Shown in pieces: positions 62,691-64,000 of a DNA stretch of 64,000 nt (its first letter is position 1; every line of letters starts with the position of its first letter). Location of the stretch: contig NZ_JAHBAY010000001.1 in NCBI RefSeq assembly GCF_018499875.1, positions 1-64,000 of the forward strand. Reading direction: 5' to 3'. The translations under genes were made by a program, and so were the position numbers. This DNA comes from Kineosporia corallincola (GTDB taxonomy: Bacteria; Actinomycetota; Actinomycetes; Actinomycetales; Kineosporiaceae). Below the pieces are notes generated by a model that saw only the letters and a list, made by a program, of their open reading frames with translations, was not told where the DNA came from and ran no database searches.

Positions 62691-62715
62691 CGCAGTGCGT
62701 CGGTGACGCACTGCG
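62691..62715. other. perfect 11-bp hairpin between crp and the RsiG-like gene
   Basis: The arms 62691-62701 and 62705-62715 pair perfectly around GGT. It lies 124 bases upstream of the crp start and might be part of a leader, a terminator of the RsiG-like transcript or an operator. Confidence 0.45.
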
Positions 62716-62846
62716 TGGCCGTACGGCATCGGTGGACACACCGTCGTGCCGTGTCCGGGATGCTTACATCCCATCATGGCGGAAAGGGCTGTGAGCTGTG
62801 GAATCGGGGCACGGTCGAAATCGTCCCCGGGAGCGCCGGAAAGACC

Positions 62847-63245
62847 TCAGGCAACCGCCCCGGCCCGGTAGGCCAGGATGCTCGCGGCCTCGCCGGTCAC
62901 CGCCTCGAGCATCTTCTCGTAGCGGGTCAGCTCGTCGAGGGCCCCACGCAACCGGATCAGCAGACCGCCCTCACCGGCGCGGACGTCGGTGGGCGCGATG
63001 CCGATCAGGCGACGCAGGCCGGTGGGTGGGGCGCACACGGTGCCGTAGAGGCCGGGCGGCGTCAGCGGTTCGTCGAGGTCCGCGACCGAGGCGACGGCCA
63101 GGTCGATGCGGGCGAGAATCAGCCGCCGCCAGTGGTCGACGTCGCGCTGCGCCGCCACCAGCGACCGGTGGTAGTCGGCGAGTTCTTCGACCGGCATCGC
63201 CGAGAACGACAGGGCGGTGAGTGGATCGGTCAGGCCCAGGGCCAC
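62847..63245 (-). CDS. RsiG-like small helical protein
   Basis: The 132-residue protein begins with GTG after GGAGAAGAA. Residues about 17-50 form an amphipathic helix (EELADYHRSLVAAQ, then DVDHWRRLILARIDLAV) like the first RsiG motif E-x3-S-x2-R-x3-Q-x3-D, but only the R and D positions match here. A second helix (about 100-125, ALDELTRYEKMLEAV) follows. RsiG-type proteins are c-di-GMP-dependent anti-sigma factors of WhiG; the degenerate motif makes nucleotide binding doubtful. In M. tuberculosis Rv3675 occupies this site. Confidence 0.45.
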   Translation of the reverse strand: MALGLTDPLTALSFSAMPVEELADYHRSLVAAQRDVDHWRRLILARIDLAVASVADLDEPLTPPGLYGTVCAPPTGLRRLIGIAPTDVRAGEGGLLIRLRGALDELTRYEKMLEAVTGEAASILAYRAGAVA

Positions 63246-63553
63246 TTCTTCTCCTCTCCCCGGGCAGCTGCGGAGAGCGCAGGCGCGGCGGTACTGGCGG
63301 GACCGACCACCCGGATCTGAAGGGTCGGCGATTACGCAAGAGTGTTCGTCGGTGATCTTCTGGCGCTTGAGCCGGGTGCACCGCGCTCACACTCCCGGCG
63401 GACCACGGTCGGGCCAGGCGTTCGGCGCTTCGGGTTATGCGGGGCGACCTGCGACGATGCCGGTCTCGACCATCCGGGTGGCCAGACGGTGACTGATCGG
63501 TAACGGCGCTCGCGGGGGACCGGATTGTCGGTGGTGACGCGTACGCTGAGCGC
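63246..63553. other. 308-bp divergent region between RsiG-like and nth genes
   Basis: It must hold promoters for the RsiG-like (minus) and nth (plus) genes. No RNA gene or repeat was found. Confidence 0.5.
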
Positions 63554-64000
63554 GTGACACCGCGAAACGGGCAGAAAGCCGGGGTAGCCGAGAGCTCGAT
63601 CGCGCTCACGCGCCGGGCCCGCAAGATCCATCGGCTACTGGCCGAGCGGTATCCCGACGCGCACTGCGAGCTCGACTTCACCAGCCCGCTCGAGCTGCTG
63701 GTCGCCACCGTCCTGTCGGCGCAGACCACCGACAAGCGGGTCAACCTCACCACCCCCGTCCTGTTCGCGAAGTACCGCTCCGCCGCCGACTACGCCGCGG
63801 CCGACCGCACCGAGATGGAAGAGATCCTGCGGCCGCTGGGCTTCTACCGGGGCAAGACCGACTCCCTGCTGAAGCTGGGCGCGCGCCTGCTCGAAGACTT
63901 CGACGGCGAGGTTCCCGGCAAGCTGGAGCAGCTGGTCAAGCTGCCGGGGGTCGGCCGCAAGACCGCCAACGTCGTGCTCGGCAACGCCTTCGGGGTTCCG
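63554..64000 (+). CDS. nth: endonuclease III (partial, cut by the window end)
   Basis: The enzyme removes oxidised pyrimidines by base excision repair. The first 149 codons are present, from GTG 63554 to the end. The HhH signature [17 protein letters not shown] is at the end of the visible part, and the [17 protein letters not shown] segment lies near 47. The catalytic Asp and the four-Cys iron-sulfur loop lie beyond the window. The position downstream of crp matches Rv3674c. Confidence 0.94.
   Translation, partial: MTPRNGQKAGVAESSIALTRRARKIHRLLAERYPDAHCELDFTSPLELLVATVLSAQTTDKRVNLTTPVLFAKYRSAADYAAADRTEMEEILRPLGFYRGKTDSLLKLGARLLEDFDGEVPGKLEQLVKLPGVGRKTANVVLGNAFGVP

Overview
The window comes from the chromosome of a high-GC Gram-positive bacterium (Actinomycetota). 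Supporting signs are the strong G/C bias at third codon positions, a WhiB regulator, a pair of ArsA-like ATPases, a class A penicillin-binding protein with a PASTA domain, an HTH/DUF397 pair, and GTG starts with GGAGG-type ribosome sites. The family is not decided by the sequence; a Kineosporia-like actinomycete is only a guess. No insertion sequence, prophage, integrase or CRISPR array was seen.

Layout. 0.3-10.8 kb holds metabolic and envelope genes: an S9 peptidase, a secreted acidic-repeat protein, threonine dehydratase, 6-phosphogluconate dehydrogenase, a PASTA protein, a CNNM/CBS membrane protein and polyphosphate kinase 2. 10.8-15.4 kb pairs a phosphopantetheinyl transferase with a 1256-residue membrane protein that ends in two ACT-like domains. 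15.5-23.0 kb (minus strand) is a compact six-gene operon resembling a type IV secretion system (small pilin-like protein, PrgI/VirB3-like protein, VirB4-like ATPase, VirB6-like protein, bitopic protein, transglycosylase/NlpC hydrolase), with no relaxase or coupling protein in view. 23.6-26.1 kb holds plsC, a 55-residue membrane protein, upp, tadA and tRNA-Ser(CGA). 26.4-29.6 kb holds two divergent, homologous roadblock plus PATAN-like modules. 29.6-31.4 kb holds DUF4262, a frameshifted LytR_C gene, a VapB-annotated family member and tRNA-Ser(GGA).

31.5-39.0 kb is housekeeping: SRP RNA, dnaX, a serine hydrolase, recR, DUF5063, lysC (with an internal beta-subunit start) and asd. 39.1-47.4 kb is accessory: a second S9 peptidase, a remarkable hexapeptide-repeat protein with a cysteine ladder, a secreted protein, an HTH/DUF397 module with two small partners, and an FHA-wHTH protein overlapping a transmembrane Ser/Thr kinase. 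47.4-51.7 kb has Dabb and DUF5302 proteins, a divergent pabAB/pabC-like pair, an orphan Imm51 protein and tRNA-Pro(CGG).

51.8-64 kb follows the gene order and relative orientation of Mycobacterium tuberculosis Rv3683-Rv3674c (metallophosphoesterase, ponA2, whiB4, two ArsA-like ATPases, DUF4177, RidA, MBL hydrolase, crp, nth), with YqeY, a MerR regulator and an RsiG-like protein added. The window ends inside nth.

The least explained items are the hexapeptide/cysteine-ladder protein (41206-41676), the 1256-residue ACT-containing membrane protein, the type IV-like operon with its repeated promoter motif, and the duplicated roadblock/PATAN modules. All names come from reading motifs by eye; no database search was run.
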